Assembly: GCA_039930465.1 (NCBI GenBank)
Contig: JBDTTU010000009.1
Coordinates: forward strand, 1 to 64,000
Reading direction: 5' to 3'
From: LMDS01 sp039930465
Lineage (GTDB): Bacteria > Pseudomonadota > Gammaproteobacteria > Burkholderiales > Burkholderiaceae_C
Length of the DNA stretch: 64,000 nucleotides
The position numbers and the translations under genes are program-made. This document shows, in pieces, positions 16,745-26,390 of this stretch. Numbering within the stretch: position 1 is the first letter of the stretch; every line of letters starts with the position of its first letter. The notes below the pieces were generated by a model. That model saw only the letters and a list, made by a program, of their open reading frames with translations. It searched no databases and was not told the DNA's origin.

Positions 16745-17505
16745 GCGGGCTGGGCGAACTGGTGCTGGTGCCGAACACGCTCGACTTCGGCGCGCCCGGC
16801 CCCGTACCCGACCTGCAAGAGGTGCTGCCGCTCGGTGTGATCCGGCGCGCCGCCGCGCTGCAGCACTGGGTCGCCGAAAACGCGAAGACAACACGTGCTT
16901 TCCTCAAACGGGTCGATGCCCTCGTGCCGCTCGCGCGGCCGCTGCAATCGCTCGACATCGTGGAGCTGCCCCGCCCGCAAAAAGGCGCGCGGGCCGTGGC
17001 AGCGCCGAACCTCGAAGCGCTGCTGGCGCCAGCAATGAAAGGCCACGACATCGGCCTGATCTCCGAGGCCGGCCTGCCGGCCGTGGCCGACCCGGGCGCC
17101 GCGCTGGTGCAGGCCGCGCACTCGGCTGGCCTGATCGTGGTCGCCCTGCCCGGCCCCAGCTCGCTGCTGCTGGCCCTGGCCGCGAGCGGTTTGAACGGGC
17201 AGAGCTTCGCGTTCGTCGGCTATCTGCCGATCGAGGCCAACGAACGAGGTGCCCGCATTCGTGAACTCGAAGCGCTGTCGCGGCGCGCCAGCCAGACACA
17301 GTTGATGATCGAAACACCGTACCGCAACGGGGCACTGCTGACAGCGCTGCTCGCGCATCTGCAAGCAGGCACGCGCGTGTCTGTGAGCTGCGGGCTGACC
17401 CTGGCATCAGCGTTCACGCGCACCGACAGCGTGGAACGCTGGAAAGCCAAACCGGGCAGCCTGCCCGCGGACCTGCCGGTGGTGTTTTCGCTGCTCGCCG
17501 GCTGA
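16741..17505 (+). CDS. RsmI-like SAM-dependent methyltransferase
   Basis: A 254-residue protein of the tetrapyrrole methylase/RsmI fold. Family motifs include GLISEAGLPAVADPGA (residues about 102-117), VALPGPSSLLLALAASG and QLMIETPYRNGALL. RsmI methylates the 2'-O of C1402 in 16S rRNA, but this protein is shorter and its N-terminus differs from true RsmI. It is therefore the RsmI-like paralogue often found beside maf/yceD in Burkholderiales. The target is unknown; rRNA is the likely guess. It is coupled to maf by a four-base overlap. Confidence 0.85.
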   Translation: MSGLGELVLVPNTLDFGAPGPVPDLQEVLPLGVIRRAAALQHWVAENAKTTRAFLKRVDALVPLARPLQSLDIVELPRPQKGARAVAAPNLEALLAPAMKGHDIGLISEAGLPAVADPGAALVQAAHSAGLIVVALPGPSSLLLALAASGLNGQSFAFVGYLPIEANERGARIRELEALSRRASQTQLMIETPYRNGALLTALLAHLQAGTRVSVSCGLTLASAFTRTDSVERWKAKPGSLPADLPVVFSLLAG

Positions 17506-17515
17506 GGCCGGCGCC

Positions 17516-19051
17516 TCAGGACACCGCTTCGTCGGGCTGCTTGGCGCCGAACAACGCAGCGACGCGTTTCTTCGGCTTGATGTTGGGCGACATGCCCCGC
17601 GGTGCAGACGGCGTCTTGCGCTCCCAAGCGGCCTCGACCGCCTCGGCCGGTGCCTCGTAGGGCTTGTCGAAGAACGGGTCGCTCGGCGCGCGCGGCGGCG
17701 AATAGACAGGTGCACTGCGCGACACTGGTGCGGCGCGCACGGGCCGTTCTTCGGCGCCAGCGTCTGCACGGTCAGCGTCACTGTCGTGCCGCACCCTGTC
17801 GCGGTACTCGCGGCGTGGCGCTTCATCGTCGAACTCCATCGGTTCGAGATCAATCTTCTTCTTGATCAGCTTTTCAATGTCGGCCACCAGTCTCGCGTCT
17901 GAAGACGACACCAGCGTCACCGCCAGCCCGGATGCGCCGGCGCGGCCGGTGCGGCCAATGCGGTGCACATAGTCTTCGGCGTTGAACGGCACGTCGAAAT
18001 TGAACACCGCCGGCAGGTCGGCGATGTCGAGGCCGCGTGCGGCCACGTCGGTGGCCACCAGCACGTCGACGCTGCCGCCCTTGAAAGCATCGAGCGCCTT
18101 CAAGCGCTCGTCTTGCGACTTGTCACCGTGCAGCGCATTCGTGCGCAGGCCGTCGCGCTCGAACGAACGCGCCAGGCGCGCGCAGCCGAGCTTGGAGTTG
18201 ACGAACACCAGCGCCTGCGTGATCGAGCGCTCTTTCAAGATCTTGAGCACGGCGCGGCGCTTGTCGTCGGTGGCGACACTGAAAAAACGCTGCTCGACGT
18301 TGGTGGCGGTCGCGTTCGGGCGCGCCACTTCAACCAGGATCGGGTCTTGCAGATAACTCTCGGCCAGACGCTTGATTTCGGGCGAAAACGTGGCCGAGAA
18401 CAGCAGCGTCTGGCGCGTCTTCGGCAGGTAGCTCAGGATGCGCTGAAGGTCGGGCAGAAAGCCGATGTCGAGCATGCGGTCGGCTTCGTCGAGCACCACG
18501 TATTCCACCTGATTCAACACGCAGTTCTTGGCCTCGATGTGGTCGAGCAGCCGGCCCGGCGTGGCCACCAGCACCTCGACGCCGCCCTTGAGTTCGAGCG
18601 TTTGTGGCTTCATGTCGATGCCGCCGTAGACCACCGCCACGCGCAGCTTGGTTTGCGCCGCATAGCCCTTGATGTTGGCGGCGACCTGGTCGGCCAGCTC
18701 GCGTGTGGGCGCGATCACGAGCGCACGCACCGGGTGCCGCGCCGGTGACATGCTGGCGTTTTCGTGGCGCAGCATCTTGTGCAGCAGCGGCAGCGAAAAC
18801 GCAGCGGTTTTGCCGGTGCCAGTTTGTGCCGCGCCCATCACGTCACGGCCGGCCAGCACGATCGGGATCGCCTTGGCCTGAATGGGCGTCATCAGCGTGT
18901 AGCCCTGCACGGCCACGGCGCGCTGCAGGCTGGGGGCGAGGCCGACGCTTGCGAATTCGAGCGCGACAGGGGGCGACTCGGGGAGCGTGGATTCGTCTGT
19001 AGAAAGGGTTGCTGCGGCACCCGCAGCGGTTTGTATCGTGATTTCGGTCAT
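17516..19051 (-). CDS. rhlE: DEAD-box ATP-dependent RNA helicase (RhlE-like)
   Basis: Unwinds RNA duplexes in ribosome assembly and mRNA decay. The 511-residue product has a Q motif (YTLMTPIQAKAIP), motif I AQTGTGKT, motif II DEAD within VVLDEADRMLD, motif III SAT and motif VI HRIGRTGRAG. A charged, low-complexity tail follows, ending in a basic patch (MSPNIKPKKRVAALFG). The ATG at 19051 is chosen; the GTG at 19075 is an in-frame alternative. It is convergent with the RsmI-like gene (10 bases apart) and divergent from the polysaccharide locus. Confidence 0.93.
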   Translation of the reverse strand: MTEITIQTAAGAAATLSTDESTLPESPPVALEFASVGLAPSLQRAVAVQGYTLMTPIQAKAIPIVLAGRDVMGAAQTGTGKTAAFSLPLLHKMLRHENASMSPARHPVRALVIAPTRELADQVAANIKGYAAQTKLRVAVVYGGIDMKPQTLELKGGVEVLVATPGRLLDHIEAKNCVLNQVEYVVLDEADRMLDIGFLPDLQRILSYLPKTRQTLLFSATFSPEIKRLAESYLQDPILVEVARPNATATNVEQRFFSVATDDKRRAVLKILKERSITQALVFVNSKLGCARLARSFERDGLRTNALHGDKSQDERLKALDAFKGGSVDVLVATDVAARGLDIADLPAVFNFDVPFNAEDYVHRIGRTGRAGASGLAVTLVSSSDARLVADIEKLIKKKIDLEPMEFDDEAPRREYRDRVRHDSDADRADAGAEERPVRAAPVSRSAPVYSPPRAPSDPFFDKPYEAPAEAVEAAWERKTPSAPRGMSPNIKPKKRVAALFGAKQPDEAVS

Positions 19052-19084
19052 CCTTCGATTATCGCCTCCCCCCACGGATCGGCG

Positions 19085-19112
19085 TTGTCGGCTGGGGTGG
19101 CGCCACTAGAAT
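19085..19112 (+). promoter_or_regulatory. promoter-like sequence for tviB
   Basis: TTGTCG (19085-19090) and TAGAAT (19107-19112) are separated by 16 bases. The spacer contains the perfect palindrome GTGGCGCCAC (19097-19106), which could be an operator. Transcription would start near 19119, giving an 85-base leader before tviB. It is the only clear promoter for the plus-strand arm of the polysaccharide locus. Confidence 0.5.
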
Positions 19113-19203
19113 TGTTGGTTTTGGGCGTGCCGCCAGGCCCGTCTTGCGCGCCCGCAGGCGTCGCCCTTTTCCACGCATTGCACGAATTCGAACGAGAGCG
19201 CTC

Positions 19204-20499
19204 ATGCCCGATTCCACCTCGCCCACCGTTGCCGTCATCGGCCTCGGCTACGTGGGTTTGCCGCTCGCCGTGGAATTCGGCAAGAAGTACCGCACGCTCG
19301 GGCTCGACATGTCAGCCGAGAAAGTCGCCGCCTACCAGCGCTTCGTCGACCCGACTGGCGAAGTCAGCGGCGACGACCTGCGCTCGGCCAAGCAACTGAG
19401 CTGCGGCACCGACCCTGCCGTGCTGGCGCAGGCTGATTTCATCGTCGTCGCCGTGCCCACGCCGGTCGACGACGCGCACCGCCCCGACTTCACGCCGCTC
19501 GTGAAAAGCTCGGAATCGGTGGGCAAGCACATCAAGCGTGGTGCAACCGTCGTGTACGAGTCGACCGTGTACCCCGGCGCCACCGAAGAGGTCTGCATCC
19601 CGATCATCGAGCGACTGTCTGGCCTGAAGTGGAAGCAGGACTTCTTCGTCGGCTACAGCCCCGAGCGCATCAACCCGGGTGACAAGGAGCGCACGGTCAC
19701 GAAGATCAAGAAGGTCGTTGCCGGCGACACACCCAGCACGCTCGCGCTGGTCGAGAAGATGTACGGCTCGATCATCACCGCCGGTGTCTACCCAGCCAGC
19801 AGCATCATGGTGGCCGAGGCGGCCAAGGTGATCGAAAACACCCAGCGCGACCTGAACATCGCGCTGATGAACGAGCTGGCGATCATCTTCCACAAGATCG
19901 GCATCGACACGACCGAAGTGCTCGAAGCCGCCGGCAGCAAGTGGAACTTCCTGCCGTTCCGCCCGGGCCTGGTCGGCGGCCATTGCATCGGCGTCGACCC
20001 GTATTACCTGACGCACAAGGCCGAGATGCTGGGCCACCACCCGCAGGTCATTCTGGCCGGGCGGCGCATCAACGACAGCATGGGCAAGTACATCGCCGAG
20101 CAGACCATCAAGGAGATGATTGCGAACAACCTGCCGGTCAAAGGCGCCGACATCATCGTGCTCGGCCTCACGTTCAAGGAAAACTGCCCCGACCTGCGCA
20201 ACAGCAAGGTGATCGACGTGATCCGTGAGTTGCAGAGCTACGGCGCCACGGTGCACGTGCACGACCCGCTGGCCGCCGCAAGCGAAGCCGAGCACGAGTA
20301 CGGCGTTTCGCTGAAGAGCCTGAAAGACATGCCCAAGGCGCAAGCCATCGTGGCCGCGGTGGCGCACCGCGAATACAAGGAACTGCCGGTCGCCAGCGTG
20401 GCCGCCATGGGCGTGCCCGGCGCGGTGTTCGTCGACGTGAAAGCCAGCTTCGACGCGGCTGCGATCACCGCCGCCGGCATGCGGGCCTGGCGTCTCTGA
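19204..20499 (+). CDS. tviB: UDP-N-acetylhexosamine 6-dehydrogenase (TviB/WbpO type)
   Basis: Oxidises UDP-GlcNAc or UDP-GalNAc at C6 to the uronic acid, a precursor of acidic surface polysaccharide. The 431-residue product has the NAD motif GLGYVGLP, the catalytic cysteine C261 in GGHCIGVDPYYL, and the C-terminal ILGLTFKENCPDLRNSK-like segment. The VPTPVDDAHRPDF signature fits the TviB/WbpO group rather than UDP-glucose dehydrogenase. The ATG at 19204 is preferred to the upstream start at 19144. It is followed ten bases later by the 4-epimerase, as in Vi antigen and WbpO/WbpP systems. Confidence 0.92.
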   Translation: MPDSTSPTVAVIGLGYVGLPLAVEFGKKYRTLGLDMSAEKVAAYQRFVDPTGEVSGDDLRSAKQLSCGTDPAVLAQADFIVVAVPTPVDDAHRPDFTPLVKSSESVGKHIKRGATVVYESTVYPGATEEVCIPIIERLSGLKWKQDFFVGYSPERINPGDKERTVTKIKKVVAGDTPSTLALVEKMYGSIITAGVYPASSIMVAEAAKVIENTQRDLNIALMNELAIIFHKIGIDTTEVLEAAGSKWNFLPFRPGLVGGHCIGVDPYYLTHKAEMLGHHPQVILAGRRINDSMGKYIAEQTIKEMIANNLPVKGADIIVLGLTFKENCPDLRNSKVIDVIRELQSYGATVHVHDPLAAASEAEHEYGVSLKSLKDMPKAQAIVAAVAHREYKELPVASVAAMGVPGAVFVDVKASFDAAAITAAGMRAWRL

Positions 20500-20509
20500 T
20501 CGAAACGCC

Positions 20510-21550
<1,041 letters not shown>

Positions 21551-21614
21551 AGGTGCTTCGTCAGGGGGGCCATCGCGGCAGCCCTCGGCCCGTTATGCCT
21601 GACAATTCGTGCGG

Positions 21615-22166
21615 ATGAAAATCACCCCAACCGCGATCCCCGATGTCTTGATCTTGGAGCCCAAGGTGTTCGGCGACGAACGCGGCTTTTTCATGGAGAG
21701 CTTCAACCAGAAGCTGTTCAACGAAGCCGTCGGGCAGCAGATCGATTTCGTTCAGGACAACCATTCGCGCTCGTCGCAGAACGTGCTGCGCGGCCTGCAC
21801 TACCAGTTGCCGCCGCATTCGCAGGGCAAGCTCGTGCGGGTAACGAACGGCGGCGTGCTCGACGTGGCCGTCGACTTGCGCAAGAGCAGCGCCACCTTCG
21901 GGCAATGGGCGGGCGCCGAGCTCACGGGCGGCAACCACCGCATGATGTGGATTCCACCGGGCTTCGCGCACGGCTTTCTGGTGCTGACCGACTCGGCCGA
22001 TTTTCTCTACAAGACAACCGACTACTACGCACCCCACGCCGAAGGCGCTTTGCGCTGGAACGACCCGAGCGTCAACATCGCCTGGCCGCTCGGTGCAGAG
22101 CAACCCATTGTGGCGAGCAAGGACGCGCAAGCACCCTTTCTGGCGGCCGCGACATTCTTCGCATAA
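21615..22166 (+). CDS. rfbC: dTDP-4-dehydrorhamnose 3,5-epimerase
   Basis: Cupin-type epimerase of dTDP-L-rhamnose synthesis. The 183-residue product has the family pattern DERGFFMESFN, a histidine in VQDNHSRSSQNVLRGLHYQ (catalytic base region), and PPGFAHGFLVL with the second catalytic histidine. Tyrosine-rich YKTTDYYAP is also conserved. The ATG at 21615 is taken; a GTG lies two codons upstream. The partner genes rfbA, rfbB and rfbD are not in this window, so they must be elsewhere, or the substrate differs. Confidence 0.93.
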   Translation: MKITPTAIPDVLILEPKVFGDERGFFMESFNQKLFNEAVGQQIDFVQDNHSRSSQNVLRGLHYQLPPHSQGKLVRVTNGGVLDVAVDLRKSSATFGQWAGAELTGGNHRMMWIPPGFAHGFLVLTDSADFLYKTTDYYAPHAEGALRWNDPSVNIAWPLGAEQPIVASKDAQAPFLAAATFFA

Positions 22167-22403
22167 CGCGGCATCGCTGCGGAGCGCAGGGCCTTCTGGC
22201 TTGAGCAGACTCGCCACCCTGCAATGGCCGGCTCGGCCAGCGTGGATAATCACCGTTTTCGTCGGGTGTCGTTGAACGGCTTGGTTGCCCTTGCTGGCCG
22301 GTGCCCCCCACCAAAAACGTACGAGTGAGGCTCGCCGTTCAGGTAGCGCATTTGCAAGCTCTGCGACGCCTGCATTCGCAGAACACCGCGCAAAAACAAA
22401 AGA
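22167..22403 (+). other. intergenic region between rfbC and manC
   Basis: The 237 bases hold no ORF that I can support and no clear promoter or terminator. A weak six-base hairpin (TGGCCG-GCT-CGGCCA) lies near 22222-22236. The manC start is preceded only by an A-rich stretch rather than a good Shine-Dalgarno sequence. Confidence 0.4.
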
Positions 22404-23840
22404 ATGCCGATTCAAATCCAACCCGTGATCATGGCCGGCGGCTCCGGCACCCGGCTGTGGCCACTCTCGCGCGCGCAGTTCCCCAAGCAGTTCCTGGTGC
22501 TTTCCGGCACGAACAGCCTGTTTCAGCAGGCGGCATTGCGCCTGCAGGCGCTCGCCGCGGCCGACATCAGCGTGGCACAGCCGATCGTGGTGGGCAACGA
22601 CGAACATCGATTTCTGGTGCTCGAACAACTGCGTGAGCTCAAGCTGACCGGCGCATCGCTCTTGCTCGAACCCGTAGGCCGCAACACCGCGCCCGCGATG
22701 ACACTGGCGGCCCTGCAAGCGCTTGAGAGTGGCAACGACCCGGTGCTGGTGGTGTCACCTGCCGACCAGACCGTGACCAACGCCACCGAGTTCACTGCCG
22801 CGCTGCAGCGCGCCGTGCGGCGCGCCGCCGATGGTTCGGTGCTGATTCTCGGCGTTGCGCCGCTCGCGCCGGAAACTGGCTTCGGCTACATCCGCACGGC
22901 TGACGCCAGCGGCGGCCTCGCGGTGGCGCAGTTCGTGGAAAAGCCCGACCTTGCCACCGCGCAGGCTTATGTGGCCGCCGGCAACTACTTCTGGAACAGC
23001 GGCATCTTCGTGGTGAAGGCTTCGGCGTGGCTTGCCGCACTCGAACAGTTCCGCCCCGACATCCTGATCGCCACGCGCCAGGCCTGGGCCGCACGCGCTA
23101 TCGATGCCAGTTTCGTGCGCCCCGGCCGCGCCGAATTCGAGGCCGTGCCGAGCGAATCGGTCGACTACGCGGTGATGGAAAAGTGCCCCGGCAGCTCGGT
23201 GAAGATTGGCATGGAACGGCTCGATGCCGGCTGGTCAGACCTGGGCGCCTGGGACGCCGTGTGGCAAGTGGCCGCCAAAGATGCACAAGGCAATGCCGGC
23301 GTAGGCGACGTGCTGATGCACGACAACCGCAACACACTCGTGCATGCTGCGAGCCGGCTGGTCAGCGTGGTCGGGCTCGACGACGTGGTGGTGGTTGAGA
23401 CGGCCGATGCCGTGCTCGTGACACACCGCAGCCGCAGCCAGGACGTGAAGATGATCGTCGGCCAGTTGCACGCGCAAGGCCGCACCGAACAGAACCTGCA
23501 CCGCCAGGTGAACCGCCCATGGGGCTGGTACGACAGCATCGACGCCGGCACGCGCTTCCAGGTGAAACGCATCATGGTCAAACCGGGCGCGAGCCTGAGC
23601 CTGCAAATGCACCACCACCGCGCCGAGCACTGGATCGTGGTCTCGGGCACGGCCGAAGTGACCAACGGCGACAAGGTCATCATGCTCACCGAGAACCAAA
23701 GCACCTACATTCCGCTCGGCACGACCCACCGTCTGGCCAACCCCGGCAAGGTGCCACTCGAGATCATTGAAGTGCAATCGGGGTCGTATCTCGGCGAAGA
23801 CGACATCGTGCGCTTCGAAGACACCTATGGAAGAAAGTAG
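22404..23840 (+). CDS. manC: mannose-1-phosphate guanylyltransferase / mannose-6-phosphate isomerase
   Basis: Bifunctional enzyme that makes GDP-mannose and can also convert fructose-6-P to mannose-6-P. The 478-residue product has the nucleotidyltransferase signature GGSGTRLWPLSRAQFPKQF at residues 12-30 and the FVEKPD motif. The C-terminal cupin-type isomerase domain has RPWGWYDSID and the metal-binding LQMHHHRAEHWIVVSGTAEV. Length is standard for type II ManC/AlgA/WbpW. Phosphomannomutase and GDP-mannose-processing genes are not in the window, so mannose itself may be the sugar used. Confidence 0.95.
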   Translation: MPIQIQPVIMAGGSGTRLWPLSRAQFPKQFLVLSGTNSLFQQAALRLQALAAADISVAQPIVVGNDEHRFLVLEQLRELKLTGASLLLEPVGRNTAPAMTLAALQALESGNDPVLVVSPADQTVTNATEFTAALQRAVRRAADGSVLILGVAPLAPETGFGYIRTADASGGLAVAQFVEKPDLATAQAYVAAGNYFWNSGIFVVKASAWLAALEQFRPDILIATRQAWAARAIDASFVRPGRAEFEAVPSESVDYAVMEKCPGSSVKIGMERLDAGWSDLGAWDAVWQVAAKDAQGNAGVGDVLMHDNRNTLVHAASRLVSVVGLDDVVVVETADAVLVTHRSRSQDVKMIVGQLHAQGRTEQNLHRQVNRPWGWYDSIDAGTRFQVKRIMVKPGASLSLQMHHHRAEHWIVVSGTAEVTNGDKVIMLTENQSTYIPLGTTHRLANPGKVPLEIIEVQSGSYLGEDDIVRFEDTYGRK

Positions 23841-23884
23841 TTCGTGCCCTGCGCACATCGCGAAACCGAATCCGGCGTAACTTC

Positions 23885-26377
23885 ATGACAGTCTCTGCTT
23901 CCAACATGCTGCGTCTTCTACTCGTTCTGTGCTTCGCGCTGGGCACTGTGGCCGCGAGCGCGGCCGACGAGCAACCGAGTGCCGGCAACTCATTCAACAC
24001 CCCCGGCTACCCCGCCAGCACACTGCCCGGGAAACCGGGTGCGCAGACGGCGCCTGGCACTCAAGGCGGCGCCGCAGGGCAGCGCTCGATCCAGAACTTC
24101 AACCCTGGTGACCTATCGCGTCGCCAGGGGCAGAGCGGCGACGGCTTCGACAGTGCGCCACGCCGCGCCGAACCACCACCGGCCAAACCCAGCGAGTTCC
24201 AGAAGTTCGTCGAAAGCGCCACCGGGCGCCTGTTGCCCATCTTCGGTCAGAGCTTCTTCGTGGACAACGCAGACAGCTTTGCGCCGGTCGACAACGTGCC
24301 GGTGTCGGCCGACTACACCGTGGGCCCGGGTGACGAGATCGTGCTGCGCGCATGGGGTTCGATCGATGTGGACTATCGCAGCAAGGTCGATCGCAACGGG
24401 CTGCTGAGCCTGCCGAAGATCGGCAGCTTCAACGTCGCAGGCGTCAAGGCCTCGGACCTTGAGAAACACCTGCGGGCGCAGATCGGGCGGCTCTACACCA
24501 ACTTCAATCTGAACGTCTCGCTCGGCCAGTTGCGTGGCCTCAAGGTGTTCGTGGTCGGCCCCGCGCGCCAGCCCGGCGTCTTCACGCTGTCGAGCCAGTC
24601 GACCATGCTGTCGGCGGTCGTCATGGCGGGCGGCCCGGCGCCCAACGGCTCGATGCGCAAGGTGCTGCTGCGCCGCGACGGTCGCATCATCTCGGAACTC
24701 GACATCTACGAGTTCCTCGTGCAGGGCGACAAGTCCAAAGACGTTCAGCTCGCAGCGGGTGACGTGATCGTGTTCCAGCCCGCAGGCGCTCGGGTGGCCA
24801 TCAACGGCGCGCTGGACACGCCGGCAATCTACGAACTCAAGACGCCGCAAGAGCCGGTGCGCGAAGTGCTTCGTTATGCGGGTGGCACACCGCTGCTGGC
24901 GAATCCGAACCGGGCCCAGCTCGAACGCATCGACACCGAGCAGCCGAAAGCAGCGCGCTTTGTCGAAGAGTTCAAGCTCGATGGCAACGGGCTGCAGAAA
25001 CCCTTGCGGGATGGTGACGTGTTGACGCTGCTGGCGATCTCGCCGCAGTTCGCCAATGCAGTCACGTTGCGTGGCCACGTGGCGCAGCCGCTGCGTTACC
25101 CGTTCAAGCCGGGCATGCGCATCCGCGACCTGATTCCCGACCGCGACGCGCTGATCTCGCCGGACTTCTATCGCCGCAAGAATCTGCTTGTGCAGGTGAT
25201 CGAAGACGACGAAGACCTTCGCGCGGAGTCGGGCGCAGGCAACACCCGCCCCGCTGCGAACGGGCCGCTGTCGCCAGGTGCCGTTCAGGCCTCTGGCCAG
25301 ACGTCGAACGCCGAGACCGCGCCGCGGACCCGCGCCGAACGCCAACGTCGCAAGGAAGACCGCCTCGTGGTTGAAGCATCGAAGAAAGCGCCGACGGCGC
25401 TGTTCGATGCACTGAACTGGGACTACGCCGTGATCGAGCGCCTGAACACCCAGGACCTCAGCACCCAGGTGATCCCGTTCAATCTCGGCAAGGCCGTGCT
25501 GCAAGGCGACGCCGCCAACAACATCGAGCTGATGGCTGGCGACGTCGTCACTGTCTACAGCCAGAAAGATATTCGCGTGCCACTGTCGCGCCAGACTCGC
25601 CTGGTGTCGCTCGAAGGCGAAGTGGGCTCGCCGGGTGTGTACCAGTTGCAGCCCGGCGACACGCTGAAGAGCGTGATCACACGCGCAGGCGGCTTCACTG
25701 GCCAGGCCTACCTTTACGGCCTGGAATTCAGCCGCGAAGAAACGCGCCAGCGGCAACGCGAAAACCTGGTCGCCGCGATCGCACGCCTTGAGTCGATCTC
25801 GGCCGTCCAGGCCGCGCGCGACGCCGCAAACCGTCGCGATGACGCCGTGGGCGCCGCGTCGACCACAGCGGTGAGCAATGCTGCGACACAGGCTCAACTC
25901 GCGCGCTTGCGCAACGTGCAGCCGAACGGCCGCATCGCGCTTGAGCTGGAGCCCGAGACAGCGTCGCTCGACGCGCTTCCCGATGTACCACTGGAAGGTG
26001 GCGACCGCATCATCGTTCCACCGCGCCCGGGCTTCGTGACCGTGGCAGGGGCGGTCGTCAACAGCAACGCGTTCCTCTGGAAGCCGGGCCGCACGGCGGG
26101 CGAGTATCTGCGCCTGGCCGGCGCCGACGAAGCTGCGGAACCCGACAACATGTTCATTCTGCGAGCCGACGGAACAGTGAGCCACGCCGGCGACAAGCGC
26201 AACTTCTTCGGCCGCAGCAGCCTCGAATCGCAAGTCATGCAGCCTGGCGACGCCCTCATCGTGCCGAACCAGCTCGACTTCGAAACCTGGGGCCGCGCCT
26301 TCGTTCGCAACCTGAAGGACTTTGCGCAGATCTTCACAGGGTTCGGGATTGGCATTGCGGCCATCCACTCGCTGTGA
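23885..26377 (+). CDS. SLBB-domain polysaccharide export protein
   Basis: Large periplasmic/outer-membrane export protein with a signal peptide (hydrophobic residues 9-23, cleavage near ASA-A). It has a polysaccharide export (Wza-type) domain at about residues 140-215 (ADYTVGPGDEIVLRAWGSID) and several SLBB-like repeats (VFVVGPARQPGVFTL, VSLEGEVGSPGVYQL, VTVAGAVVNSNAFLW). At 830 residues it is over twice the length of E. coli Wza. It has no lipobox cysteine at the signal cleavage site, so it is not a Wza-type lipoprotein. A start at the second methionine (23906) is possible. It precedes the Wzz-like gene by 13 bases. Confidence 0.88.
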   Translation: MTVSASNMLRLLLVLCFALGTVAASAADEQPSAGNSFNTPGYPASTLPGKPGAQTAPGTQGGAAGQRSIQNFNPGDLSRRQGQSGDGFDSAPRRAEPPPAKPSEFQKFVESATGRLLPIFGQSFFVDNADSFAPVDNVPVSADYTVGPGDEIVLRAWGSIDVDYRSKVDRNGLLSLPKIGSFNVAGVKASDLEKHLRAQIGRLYTNFNLNVSLGQLRGLKVFVVGPARQPGVFTLSSQSTMLSAVVMAGGPAPNGSMRKVLLRRDGRIISELDIYEFLVQGDKSKDVQLAAGDVIVFQPAGARVAINGALDTPAIYELKTPQEPVREVLRYAGGTPLLANPNRAQLERIDTEQPKAARFVEEFKLDGNGLQKPLRDGDVLTLLAISPQFANAVTLRGHVAQPLRYPFKPGMRIRDLIPDRDALISPDFYRRKNLLVQVIEDDEDLRAESGAGNTRPAANGPLSPGAVQASGQTSNAETAPRTRAERQRRKEDRLVVEASKKAPTALFDALNWDYAVIERLNTQDLSTQVIPFNLGKAVLQGDAANNIELMAGDVVTVYSQKDIRVPLSRQTRLVSLEGEVGSPGVYQLQPGDTLKSVITRAGGFTGQAYLYGLEFSREETRQRQRENLVAAIARLESISAVQAARDAANRRDDAVGAASTTAVSNAATQAQLARLRNVQPNGRIALELEPETASLDALPDVPLEGGDRIIVPPRPGFVTVAGAVVNSNAFLWKPGRTAGEYLRLAGADEAAEPDNMFILRADGTVSHAGDKRNFFGRSSLESQVMQPGDALIVPNQLDFETWGRAFVRNLKDFAQIFTGFGIGIAAIHSL

Positions 26378-26390
26378 TGCAGGGAATTTC

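Noticed and set aside
23885..23960. SLBB export protein as an outer-membrane lipoprotein like Wza
   Set aside because: No cysteine occurs at the expected signal peptidase II site.
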